Source: Marinobacterium jannaschii DSM 6295
GTDB lineage: Bacteria > Pseudomonadota > Gammaproteobacteria > Pseudomonadales > Balneatricaceae
DNA: 64,000 nucleotides
Direction: 5' to 3'
NCBI RefSeq assembly: GCF_000620085.1
Contig: NZ_KK211068.1
Location: forward strand, 145,134-209,133
Position numbers and translations under genes: made by a program. Shown here piece after piece: positions 35,910 to 43,732 of this stretch. The first letter of the stretch is position 1, and each line of letters starts with the position of its first letter. The notes beneath the pieces are model-generated. The model was given only the letters and a program-made list of their open reading frames with translations, was not told where the DNA came from and ran no database searches.

Positions 35910-36659
35910 ATGGAACTGACCCTGTTGATCTCATTTCTGGTTATCATGGCCCTTGGCGCCTATGTACAGACCGTGACCGGCTTTGCCCTGGGCATGATCG
36001 TCATGGGCGGCGTTACCGCCTTTGACCTGGCCCCGGTACTCTTCACCTCGGTAATTATCAGTCTGATGGCGCTGGCGAACGGCCTGCAGGCCCTGAAGGG
36101 CAACTGGAAGGAGCTCAACCGCGAAGCGGTCAAGTTTGCCTTTATCGGCCTGGTTCCGGCCCTGGCGCTGGGGGTCTGGCTGCTGACCTGGATGAGCAGT
36201 GAGCTGAATCAGATGCTGAAGATCCTGCTGGGTGTCACTATTATCGCCGGCGGCCTGTTTATTATGCTCAAGCCCGAACCGCTGAAGCAGCCTTCAGGCC
36301 CGCTGGCTTTCGCCACGGCCGGGGCCGCAGGCGGCTTTCTCGCCGGGATGTTCAGTATCGCGGGCCCGCCGCTGGTATTTCAGTTCTACCGCCAGCCCTA
36401 CAGCATGAAATGTATCCGCCTCTGTCTGCTGGCAATTTTTCTCTGCAGCAGCTCCTTTCGTACCTTGATGGTGGGGCTGCAGGGCGAGCTGAACCTGGAT
36501 ATGTTTATCTATGCCGGTATCTGTCTGCCGGTGGTGTCCGCCGCGACCTGGCTGGGTAAGAAGTATCCGCCGCCGCTGAGCGACAAGACCATGCGCCGCC
36601 TGGCTTTTACCCTGCTGATCATCATCGGTGGCACGTTGCTGGTAAAAGAGCTGCTCTAA
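35910..36659 (+). CDS. TauE/SafE family sulfite/sulfonate exporter
   Basis: A 249-residue membrane protein with about eight hydrophobic segments and the family pattern: LVIMALGAYVQTVTGFALGM near the N-terminus, then GLVPALALGVWLL, and GFLAGMFSIAGPPLVFQFYR in the second repeat. Family members are implicated in export of sulfite, sulfoacetate or other sulfur anions formed during taurine and sulfonate breakdown. Being last in a series after soeABC, an aldehyde dehydrogenase and SulP, it likely relieves the cell of the same kind of anion. It is separated from SulP by a hairpin and may have its own promoter. Confidence 0.85.
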   Translation: MELTLLISFLVIMALGAYVQTVTGFALGMIVMGGVTAFDLAPVLFTSVIISLMALANGLQALKGNWKELNREAVKFAFIGLVPALALGVWLLTWMSSELNQMLKILLGVTIIAGGLFIMLKPEPLKQPSGPLAFATAGAAGGFLAGMFSIAGPPLVFQFYRQPYSMKCIRLCLLAIFLCSSSFRTLMVGLQGELNLDMFIYAGICLPVVSAATWLGKKYPPPLSDKTMRRLAFTLLIIIGGTLLVKELL

Positions 36660-36710
36660 GCCTGGCAACCTGTGTGAAGGGAAGCGAAAGGAAGAATATC
36701 AGGGAGGAGA

Positions 36711-36734
36711 TGCATGGCCCGCACGGGCCATGCA
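36711..36734. terminator. Near-perfect palindrome between convergent genes
   Basis: Two 11-bp arms, TGCATGGCCCG and CGGGCCATGCA, are separated by only two bases. It lies between the TauE/SafE gene (plus) and folD (minus). There is no T run, so it is a candidate bidirectional transcription end or protein-binding palindrome. Confidence 0.5.
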
Positions 36735-36767
36735 AGCGGCTACAGCACTGCGCTGCAGCCTGATCGG

Positions 36768-37622
36768 TTACTGCGCTGCGTCTGCAGCCTTCTCGGCCGC
36801 TTCAACCGTCTGACTGATTAGTGCATTGATGGTCATCGGACCGACACCGCCCGGCACCGGGGTTAATGCCGCGACACGGTTTTCCAGACCATCCTTTTCA
36901 ATATCACCGATACCACCCGGGTGATAGCCGGCATCCACTACCACGGCACCGTCCTTGATCCATTCGGCACGAATCAGTTCCGGACGCCCGACGGCACCTA
37001 CCAGGATATCTGCCTGCGCAACATGGTCGGCCAGGTTAGCGGTACGGGAGTGGCAGATAGTCACGGTGCAGTTGGCGTTCAGCAACATGGCGGCCATCGG
37101 CTTACCCAGAATCGGGCTGCGGCCGACAACCACGGCGTGCTTACCGGACAGTTCGATACCGTAGTGCTCCAGCAGGTGCATAATACCCGCCGGTGTCGCC
37201 GAGCCGTAGGCCGGTTCTGCCATCGCCATACGACCGAAGCCCTGGGTGGTTACACCGTCAACGTCCTTTGCCAGGTCGATCGCATCGAAGCAGGCACGCT
37301 CGTCGATCTGCTCCGGTACCGGGTGCTGCAGCAGGATACCGTGCACATCCGGATTGTTGTTGAGATCGTTGATGGTCGCCAGCAGCTCCTCAGTCGTGGT
37401 GCTCTGTGGCAGTTCAACTTTGATGGAATCCATTCCGACCCGGCGGCAGGCGTTCCCTTTCATCTGCACGTAAGTCGCAGAGGCAGGATCATCCCCAACC
37501 AGGATTGTTGCCAGAATTGGCGTGCGGTTGCCATTACGCTGCACCAGTCCGCTGACGGACTCTTTCAGTTGTGCTTCGCGTTGCTGGGCCAGCGATTTTC
37601 CATCAAGGATTAGAGCAGTCAT
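36768..37622 (-). CDS. folD: Bifunctional methylene-THF dehydrogenase/methenyl-THF cyclohydrolase FolD
   Basis: A 284-residue FolD. It interconverts 5,10-methylene-, 5,10-methenyl- and 10-formyl-tetrahydrofolate in the cytoplasm with NADP. Motifs include [14 protein letters not shown] (the catalytic lysine), [12 protein letters not shown], the nucleotide-binding [14 protein letters not shown] and [11 protein letters not shown] near the C-terminus. ATG 37622 gives the usual N-terminus and is preceded by GGGGGAAA; the longer frame from 37661 is rejected. Its neighbours are C1-generating and C1-removing enzymes (demethylating flavoenzyme, PurU), so this copy may serve methyl-group catabolism in particular. 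Confidence 0.95.
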   Translation of the reverse strand: MTALILDGKSLAQQREAQLKESVSGLVQRNGNRTPILATILVGDDPASATYVQMKGNACRRVGMDSIKVELPQSTTTEELLATINDLNNNPDVHGILLQHPVPEQIDERACFDAIDLAKDVDGVTTQGFGRMAMAEPAYGSATPAGIMHLLEHYGIELSGKHAVVVGRSPILGKPMAAMLLNANCTVTICHSRTANLADHVAQADILVGAVGRPELIRAEWIKDGAVVVDAGYHPGGIGDIEKDGLENRVAALTPVPGGVGPMTINALISQTVEAAEKAADAAQ

Positions 37623-37889
37623 CAATTTCCCCCGTTTAAACCGACTGCTGAAGGCGGGCATTTCAGATTTACCCGTCCCTCATGCCAATGGTGAAAACCC
37701 ACTCTGACGCCCTGCCGTTGCAGACAACAGGGCAGATTCTGAGAGGGCCTTCGGATTGAGCGCGGTATTTTCTCACGAATGGTCGCAGAAAACATGCCCT
37801 CTCCTGTGGAAGCTGTGAACCGCTTTACCGGCCTCTGGCTTTATCAGCCTTCAGCGAGCCTAAGCACCCTGTTCACAGCCTCTCGATAA

Positions 37890-40340
37890 TCAGCAACGGA
37901 TCTTCTCCATTGCCGGATCGTATACCGAACGCAGGGTCGGCTTGACCTTGTAGCGTTCGCATTCCACTTCAATCTCAAATTCAGTGCTTTCCAGCCACTC
38001 CTTAGTGACGCCGCCATCAAACTCGACATATCCCATGGCGATGGTGCTGCCCACGGTATGGCCGAACATCCCGGCAGTAGTGCGACCGACAATCTTGCCA
38101 TCGGCCCAGATCGGCTCTTCGTGGTAACAGAGCGGTTCCGGATTCTCGAATACGAAAGCAACAAAGCGTTTCTTCAGCGGCCCGGCCGCCTTCTGCGCCA
38201 GCAGCGCGTCGCGACCGATAAAGCCGCCCTCTTTATCCCAGGCCACGGCAAAGCCCAGGCCACCTTCCAGTGGCGTATCCTCGTCGGTGATATCGTGCCC
38301 CCAGTGACGGTAGCACTTCTCCATCCGCAGCGAGTTCATGGTGTGGTAGCCATAAGGGCGGATATCGAACTCCTCACCCGCTTCGAAGATCGCTTCATAC
38401 ACCGACGGCGCATATTCGGTCGGGATATACAGCTCCCAGCCCAGCTCGCCGACGTAGGTGATACGCGAAGCCCGTACCATGGCGTAGTGGATATCGATCT
38501 CCCTGGAGGTTGCGAACGGGAAACCCTCGTGGGAGAGGTCAGCCCGGCTCAGCTTGCTCAGGGTGTCGCGGGACTTCGGCCCCATCACCGTCACTACCGC
38601 ATAGGCAGATGTGACATCGGTGATCACCACCATCTCATCTTCCGGCTTGTTGCGACGCAGCCAGTCCATATCGCGGGTCTGGCAGGCCACCCCGGATACC
38701 ACCAGGTAGCGGTCTTTGGCCTGGCGGGTCACGGTGACGTCGGCTTCGATGCCGCCACGCTCGTTGAGCCACTGGGTATAGACCATCTTGCCCACGGCCA
38801 CCGCTACATCATTGGCGCAGATCCGGTTGAGGAAGCGCTCGGCGTCCGGCCCCTCTACCTGATACTTACAGAAGGAGGACTGGTCGATCACGCCAACCGC
38901 GTTACGTACCGCTTCGTGCTCCTGGCGGTTATTGTCGAACCAGTTCTGACGGCCGAAGCTGTATTCATACTCCCGCGCCTGGCCTTCGTTGGCGAACCAG
39001 TTGGCACGTTCCCAGCCGTTCTCGGTACCGAATACCGCGCCCTGCGCCTTCAGCTGCTCATGCAGTACCGAACGGCGCACGCCGCGCGAGGTCTTAAACT
39101 GCTTGAACGGATAGTGGGTTTCATAGAGTAATCCGAGGGACTCAGTTGTACGCTCCTGCAGGTAGTTCTGCGTGCCCTGGAACGGCATGTTTCTGCGGAT
39201 ATCCACATCCCACAGATCACGCGGCGCATGGCCCTTATGGATCCACTCGGCCAGCATCTTACCGGCACCACCGGCGGACTGGATGCCCACCGAGTTGAAG
39301 CCGGCGGCAACAAAGTAGTTGCGCAGCTCCGGTGCTTCACCCAGGTGATAGCGATCGTCCGGGGTAAAAGATTCAGGCCCGTTGAAGAACACCTGCAGGC
39401 CGGTCTCCAGCAGCTTAGGTACCCGGTGCATCGCCGCTTCCAGGTAAGGCTCCAGGTGATCGAAATCTTCCGGCAGCTGATCGAAGTAGAAGTCTTCCGG
39501 AATGCCGTTCATGCCCCAGGGCTTGGCGCCCGGCTCGAACATTCCCACCAGCAGCTTGCCGGCATCTTCCTTGTAGTAGCAGTAGCCATCCATATCGCGC
39601 AGGGTCGGCAGGCCGGCTTTCAGGTCCGGCATATTCTCGGTCACGACGTAGAAGTGCTCGGCGGCATGCAGCGGTACGTTAACCCCGGCTTTCTTACCGA
39701 ACTCACGCGCCCACATACCGGCACAGTTGACCACGTACTCGGCATCGATATCGCCCTGCTCGGTGATAACACCGGCCGCCTTGCCGTCACGGATCTTCAG
39801 GTCCAGCACTTTGGTGTTTTCAAAAATCTGTGCGCCATTCAGGCGCGCGCCCTTGGCCAGGGCCTGGGTGACATCGACCGGGCTGGCCATGCCATCCATC
39901 GGCAGGTGAATGGCGCCCATTACATCGTCGACATTCAGCAGCGGCCACATCTCCTTGGCCTGGTCCGGCGAAATAACGTCACAGGGGAAGCCCGCTACCT
40001 TGGCCATCGATGCACCGCGCTTGATCTCTGCCAGACGCTCTTTGTTGGTGGCGATGGTCAGGGAGCCATTACGCACAAAGCCCGTAGCCTGTCCGGTTTC
40101 CGCTTCCAGCTGCTCATAGAGGCTGGCGCTGTAGTTGGCCAGCATCGACATGTTGTAGGTGGCACGCAGGGTCGGCACCAGGCCCGCCGCATGCCAGGTA
40201 GTTCCGCAGGTCAGGCTGCGACGCTCCAGCAGTACCACATCTTTAATACCGAGTTTCGCCAGGTGATAGGCGACACTGCAACCGATAACACCGCCGCCAA
40301 CAATGACAACCTGAGCTGAGGCTGGAAGTTTCTTGGACAT
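37890..40340 (-). CDS. Dimethylglycine/sarcosine dehydrogenase-type flavoenzyme (DAO + GcvT domains)
   Basis: An 816-residue two-part enzyme. The N-terminal half is a DAO-type FAD domain (VVIVGGGVIGCSVAYHLAK at about 10-28; GTTWHAAGL, whose histidine is the covalent FAD site in mammalian relatives). The C-terminal half is a GcvT-like folate domain (about 430-810, with YGYHTMNSLRMEKCYRHWG and AFVFENPEPLCY). Relatives oxidatively demethylate dimethylglycine or sarcosine and hand formaldehyde to tetrahydrofolate, with electrons going to ETF. Neighbouring purU, etfAB and folD fit this. ATG 40340 has a strong AGGAG site. Which methylated amine is used is not decided by sequence; a DMSP-demethylase-like role is less likely because the FAD domain is present. 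Confidence 0.87.
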   Translation of the reverse strand: MSKKLPASAQVVIVGGGVIGCSVAYHLAKLGIKDVVLLERRSLTCGTTWHAAGLVPTLRATYNMSMLANYSASLYEQLEAETGQATGFVRNGSLTIATNKERLAEIKRGASMAKVAGFPCDVISPDQAKEMWPLLNVDDVMGAIHLPMDGMASPVDVTQALAKGARLNGAQIFENTKVLDLKIRDGKAAGVITEQGDIDAEYVVNCAGMWAREFGKKAGVNVPLHAAEHFYVVTENMPDLKAGLPTLRDMDGYCYYKEDAGKLLVGMFEPGAKPWGMNGIPEDFYFDQLPEDFDHLEPYLEAAMHRVPKLLETGLQVFFNGPESFTPDDRYHLGEAPELRNYFVAAGFNSVGIQSAGGAGKMLAEWIHKGHAPRDLWDVDIRRNMPFQGTQNYLQERTTESLGLLYETHYPFKQFKTSRGVRRSVLHEQLKAQGAVFGTENGWERANWFANEGQAREYEYSFGRQNWFDNNRQEHEAVRNAVGVIDQSSFCKYQVEGPDAERFLNRICANDVAVAVGKMVYTQWLNERGGIEADVTVTRQAKDRYLVVSGVACQTRDMDWLRRNKPEDEMVVITDVTSAYAVVTVMGPKSRDTLSKLSRADLSHEGFPFATSREIDIHYAMVRASRITYVGELGWELYIPTEYAPSVYEAIFEAGEEFDIRPYGYHTMNSLRMEKCYRHWGHDITDEDTPLEGGLGFAVAWDKEGGFIGRDALLAQKAAGPLKKRFVAFVFENPEPLCYHEEPIWADGKIVGRTTAGMFGHTVGSTIAMGYVEFDGGVTKEWLESTEFEIEVECERYKVKPTLRSVYDPAMEKIRC

Positions 40341-40354
40341 TATTATTCTCCTGA

Positions 40355-40375
40355 GCCCGGCAGACATTGCCGGGC
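40355..40375 (-). promoter_or_regulatory. Hairpin directly before the ribosome site of the demethylase gene
   Basis: Arms GCCCGGCA and TGCCGGGC with a 5-nt loop end two bases before the AGGAG (40348-40352). Read on the plus strand, the same hairpin is followed by CTTTT, the form of an intrinsic terminator for antisense transcription. Either a translational control element or an antisense terminator would fit. Confidence 0.5.
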
Positions 40376-40427
40376 CTTTTAAATCTGATTGTAGTTATTC
40401 GTTCGGGACCCAATCGAACTATTGCTG

Positions 40428-40522
40428 GTAGGTTGGTGATGAATCGCGCAGCGATGAATCCCAACAACGGAGCAGCCATCCCCCCCGGATGTCGGGTTTC
40501 GCAAGCTCAACACCAACCTACG
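40428..40522. repeat. MITE-like palindromic intergenic element
   Basis: Perfect 11-bp terminal inverted repeats GTAGGTTGGTG (40428-40438) and CACCAACCTAC (40511-40521) flank about 70 bases whose inner parts are also imperfect inverted copies (GCGCAGCGATGAATCCCAAC versus GTCGGGTTTCGCAAGCTC). The design is that of short non-autonomous repeats common in Proteobacteria. It lies in the purU to demethylase gap. A second copy was not found in the window, although a shorter palindrome with a similar core is at 41483-41518. Confidence 0.55.
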
Positions 40523-40562
40523 CAAGCATCAAAAGCCCGCTGGGTCACAAATCCTCTGTCGC

Positions 40563-41414
40563 TCAGAAGACGACAGTTTTATTGCCGTGTACCAGCACCC
40601 GGTCTTCCAGGTGGGCGCGCAAGCCTCGCGCCAGCACGGTTTTTTCCACATCTTTGCCCAGCCGCACCAGGTCATCGACCCGGTCGCTGTGGCTGACCCG
40701 GGCCACGTCCTGATCGATAATCGGGCCTTCATCCAGCTGTTCGGTAACGTAGTGACAGGTCGCCCCGATCAGCTTCACACCCCGGCGGGATGCCTGATGG
40801 TAGGGTTTGGCACCGATAAAGGATGGCAGGAAGCTGTGATGGATATTGATCACCTTATGACGGTACTTCTCGCACAGCGCCTGCGGCAGGATCTGCATGT
40901 AGCGCGCCAGTACCACGCAATCGGCGTTGTACTCATCCACCAGCGACTCAACCGCGGCAAAGCCCGGCGCCTTGTTGTCCTTTTCGATCACTACGTGATG
41001 GAACGGAATGCCGTACCACTCCACCAGCCCGCGCATATCCTCATGGTTGGAGATTACGCAAGGGATATCACAGTCGATATCGCCGCTCTTCCAACGATCC
41101 AGCAGATCGGACAGGCAGTGCGAGCCCTTACTGGCCATAACGATCACCCGTTTGGGTTCTTCGCTATCCACGATCTGCCAGTTCATCTCCATCTCTTCCG
41201 CCAGTGGCCGGAACTTTTCGCGCAACGCCTCAATGCCGAATGGCAATGAAGCCGCCTGAATCACCATGCGAGAAAAGAACCAGTTACTCTCTTCATCTGA
41301 GTGGTGTGCCGCTTCAGCGATCCAGCCGCCATTGCTGGTGATCACTTCACCTACGCGGGTAACAATGCCAACACGGTCGGGACAATCGAGAATCAGGCGA
41401 TAGTTGCGGTTCAT
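40563..41414 (-). CDS. purU: Formyltetrahydrofolate deformylase PurU
   Basis: A 283-residue enzyme with an N-terminal ACT domain (about 1-80, RLILDCPDRVGIVTRVGEVI) and a formyltransferase-type C-terminal domain. Catalytic landmarks are INIHHSFLPSFIGAKPYHQA, GATCHYVTEQLDEGPIIDQD and KTVLARGLRAHLEDRV. It hydrolyses 10-formyl-THF to formate and THF. It lies upstream of the demethylating flavoenzyme on the same strand; purU genes accompany sarcosine oxidase genes in pseudomonads for the same reason, recycling THF loaded with methyl-derived carbon. Confidence 0.95.
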   Translation of the reverse strand: MNRNYRLILDCPDRVGIVTRVGEVITSNGGWIAEAAHHSDEESNWFFSRMVIQAASLPFGIEALREKFRPLAEEMEMNWQIVDSEEPKRVIVMASKGSHCLSDLLDRWKSGDIDCDIPCVISNHEDMRGLVEWYGIPFHHVVIEKDNKAPGFAAVESLVDEYNADCVVLARYMQILPQALCEKYRHKVINIHHSFLPSFIGAKPYHQASRRGVKLIGATCHYVTEQLDEGPIIDQDVARVSHSDRVDDLVRLGKDVEKTVLARGLRAHLEDRVLVHGNKTVVF

Positions 41415-41482
41415 TTAGTCTTCCTCCCGGCGGCACTGTCTCTGTGGCATGCCGCCGCTATTGTTATTTTTGTCTTCGTAGC

Positions 41483-41518
41483 GCCCGGGGTTCAGCGCGC
41501 AGCGACGACACCCCGGGC
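41483..41518. repeat. Palindromic repeat between etfA and purU
   Basis: Perfect 9-bp arms GCCCGGGGT (41483-41491) and ACCCCGGGC (41510-41518) flank a loop containing GCGCGCAGCGACGA. The loop core resembles the GCGCAGCGATGA inside the element at 40428-40522, hinting at a common repeat family. It lies 26 bases past the etfA stop and may also terminate the etfBA message. Confidence 0.45.
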
Positions 41519-41544
41519 AACGTTTAGCGTTCAGTCATACGCTG

Positions 41545-42495
41545 TCAGAGCAGCTGCTCCAGCTCCGGCAGGGCTTCGAACAGATCCGCCTTAAGGCCGT
41601 AGTCGGCTACACCGAAGATCGGTGCTTCATCATCTTTATTGATGGCGACGATCACCTTGGAATCCTTCATACCGGCCAGGTGCTGGATCGCACCGGAGAT
41701 ACCCACGGCGATATAGAGATCCGGTGCCACGATCTTGCCGGTCTGTCCAACCTGCATATCGTTAGGCACGAAGCCGGAATCCACCGCCGCGCGGGAGGCA
41801 CCAACCGCTGCGCCAATCTTGTCGGCGACCTTTTCCAGCAGCGGGAAGTTATCGCCACTCTGCATGCCGCGACCACCGGAGATGATGATGCGGGCGGAGG
41901 TCAGTTCCGGACGGTCAGACTGACTCACCTCTTCACTGATAAAGCGCGACAGTCCGGCATCGGATGCCTCTTCCTGGGTTGCCACCGCCGCCTGACCGCC
42001 ACTCAGTTCAGCGGCTTCGAATGCGGTGGTACGCACGGTGATCACCTTAACGCTGTCGCTGCTCTGTACCGTTGCCAGGGCATTGCCGGCGTAGATAGGA
42101 CGCACATAGGTATCGCCATCAACGACTTCGGTGATATCGGAGACCTGTGCCACATCCAGCAGTGCGGCAACCCGTGGCAGCAGGTTCTTACCCTGAGTGG
42201 TAGACGCCGCCAGCAGGTGAGTAACCGCCTGCGCCTGAACCAGTGATACTAAAGCCGGTGCCAGATTTTCCGGCAGCTGCTGCGCCAGCGCAGCGCTGTC
42301 GGCCAACAGGACCTTAGCGATACCCGGTACAGCTGCAGCCGCTTCGGCGGCAGCGCCGCAGTTATGGCCGGCTACCAGCAGGCTTACTTCGCCACCGGTC
42401 TGGGCGGCGATCTCTTTCGCAGCACTCAGGGCATGGGCGGTCGCCGCTTTCAGTGTTTGGTTATCGTGTTCGGCAATTACCAGAATCGTCATCAC
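41545..42495 (-). CDS. etfA: Electron transfer flavoprotein alpha subunit
   Basis: A 316-residue ETF alpha subunit. The N-terminal domain (to about 190) resembles the beta subunit. The C-terminal FAD-binding domain carries [59 protein letters not shown] and [12 protein letters not shown]. Together with EtfB it accepts electrons from flavin dehydrogenases and passes them to ETF-ubiquinone oxidoreductase, which is encoded at 53706-55361. It overlaps etfB by 4 bases. The neighbouring demethylase makes that flavoenzyme its likely donor. Confidence 0.96.
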   Translation of the reverse strand: MMTILVIAEHDNQTLKAATAHALSAAKEIAAQTGGEVSLLVAGHNCGAAAEAAAAVPGIAKVLLADSAALAQQLPENLAPALVSLVQAQAVTHLLAASTTQGKNLLPRVAALLDVAQVSDITEVVDGDTYVRPIYAGNALATVQSSDSVKVITVRTTAFEAAELSGGQAAVATQEEASDAGLSRFISEEVSQSDRPELTSARIIISGGRGMQSGDNFPLLEKVADKIGAAVGASRAAVDSGFVPNDMQVGQTGKIVAPDLYIAVGISGAIQHLAGMKDSKVIVAINKDDEAPIFGVADYGLKADLFEALPELEQLL

Positions 42496-43241
42496 AGCAC
42501 TCCCGCTTCAGTTTTCAGTTTCTCGACCAGCTCAGACACGGTGCTGACCATGGTGCCCGCCGCACGCTCTGGCGGATTAGATACCTTCAGGGTGGTCAGG
42601 CGTGGTGTTACATCGACACCCAGATCATCAGGCGTCAGTTGCGCCAGCGGCTTACGCTTGGCTTTCATAATGTTCGGCAGGGAGGCATAGCGCGGCTCGT
42701 TCAGGCGCAGGTCGGTAGTCACCAGTGCCGGCAGCTTCAGGCCAACCTGTTGCAGGCCGCCATCCACTTCGCGGGTCACCAGTAACTCTTCACCTTCGAG
42801 TTTAACTTCCGATGCAAAGGTCCCCTGAGGCATGCCGCTCAGCGCGGCCAGCATCTGGCCGGTCTGGTTGTTATCGCCGTCGATTGACTGCTTGCCCATA
42901 ATCACCAGCCCCGGCTGTTCGCGCTCAACCACGGCATTCAGAAGCTTGGCGATCGCCAGCGGCTGCAGGGTTTCATCGGTAGCGATCTGAATTGCACGGT
43001 CGGCGCCCAGCGCCAGCGCGGTGCGCAGCTGCTCCTGACACTCATTGCTACCGGCACTCACCACTACGACTTCAGATGCCACACCGGACTCCTTCAGGCG
43101 AATCGCTTCTTCAATCGCGATCTCGCAGAAAGGGTTGATAGCCATCTTGACGTTGTTCAGCTCGACATCGGAATTGTCCGGCTTAACACGCACCTTGACG
43201 TTGGCATCCACAACCCGCTTAACAGCGACCAGTATCTTCAT
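42492..43241 (-). CDS. etfB: Electron transfer flavoprotein beta subunit
   Basis: A 249-residue ETF beta subunit with the start [20 protein letters not shown], the AMP-binding and contact segments [20 protein letters not shown] and GADRAIQI, and [20 protein letters not shown]. The C-terminal region [13 protein letters not shown] holds the docking loop for partner dehydrogenases. It is the first gene of the etfBA pair, possibly leading the longer unit etfB-etfA-purU-demethylase-folD. The upstream region carries a 17-nt sequence shared with the ETF-QO gene. Confidence 0.96.
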   Translation of the reverse strand: MKILVAVKRVVDANVKVRVKPDNSDVELNNVKMAINPFCEIAIEEAIRLKESGVASEVVVVSAGSNECQEQLRTALALGADRAIQIATDETLQPLAIAKLLNAVVEREQPGLVIMGKQSIDGDNNQTGQMLAALSGMPQGTFASEVKLEGEELLVTREVDGGLQQVGLKLPALVTTDLRLNEPRYASLPNIMKAKRKPLAQLTPDDLGVDVTPRLTTLKVSNPPERAAGTMVSTVSELVEKLKTEAGVL

Positions 43242-43274
43242 ATTGACCTCAAAGACGTTTACTTCAAAGTGACA

Positions 43275-43332
43275 AATTTCACAAAGACCAATATTTTCGT
43301 GAAATTATTTATTTATTTTTCACATACATAAA
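43275..43332 (-). promoter_or_regulatory. Regulatory region of etfBA with inverted repeat and shared 17-mer
   Basis: It contains AATTTCAC (43275-43282) and GTGAAATT (43299-43306), a perfect 8-bp inverted repeat with a 16-base spacer. Next to it, at 43316-43332, is TTTTTCACATACATAAA, which recurs exactly at 55555-55571 upstream of the ETF-QO gene in the same orientation relative to the gene. TTTCAC is common to both elements. These are probable binding sites for a regulator of the ETF branch. Confidence 0.55.
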
Positions 43333-43732
43333 TAAATCTTTAGATAAGCCGTGTCAATAAAATTTTTACAGGCAAGTAAACGAAACCGATGAAATACCGC
43401 TTTCCACGCATCGCGCAAAAGATCGCGACCAGCATTGAAAGCCAGCGAGGCATCCCGTTAAGACAACAGAGGATGTGCTGCCGGAGGCAACAAACTCAGG
43501 AGATATGAAGTGAAGAAAGGAAAGAATAGAACAAAAAGGACTGTGCTACCGGCTGCTCCGGCTTCCATTACCGCAGCCAGGGCGCCAGAGTAATGGCCCG
43601 CTGGGTCATGCCATATGTAAGAGTCGGTTCAGTCAGAGTCTCTTGCACCCCGCCGCTGAGTCACTGCGAACCGCGACACGGCGGGTTCGTCAGTCGACAC
43701 GGTTAAGCGGTGCGGCCGTTACCACCATCCGA
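43333..43732. other. Intergenic region upstream of etfB
   Basis: About 400 bases between the etfB control region and the stop of the REC-GGDEF-EAL gene. It shows no credible ORF. A short CGAACC / GGTTCG repeat near 43668-43690 may contribute to transcription end of the minus-strand signalling gene. Confidence 0.3.

Noticed and set aside
38058..40319. Two long plus-strand frames opposite the demethylase gene
   Set aside because: Both mirror the codon structure of the real minus-strand gene, lack ribosome sites and have no family resemblance.
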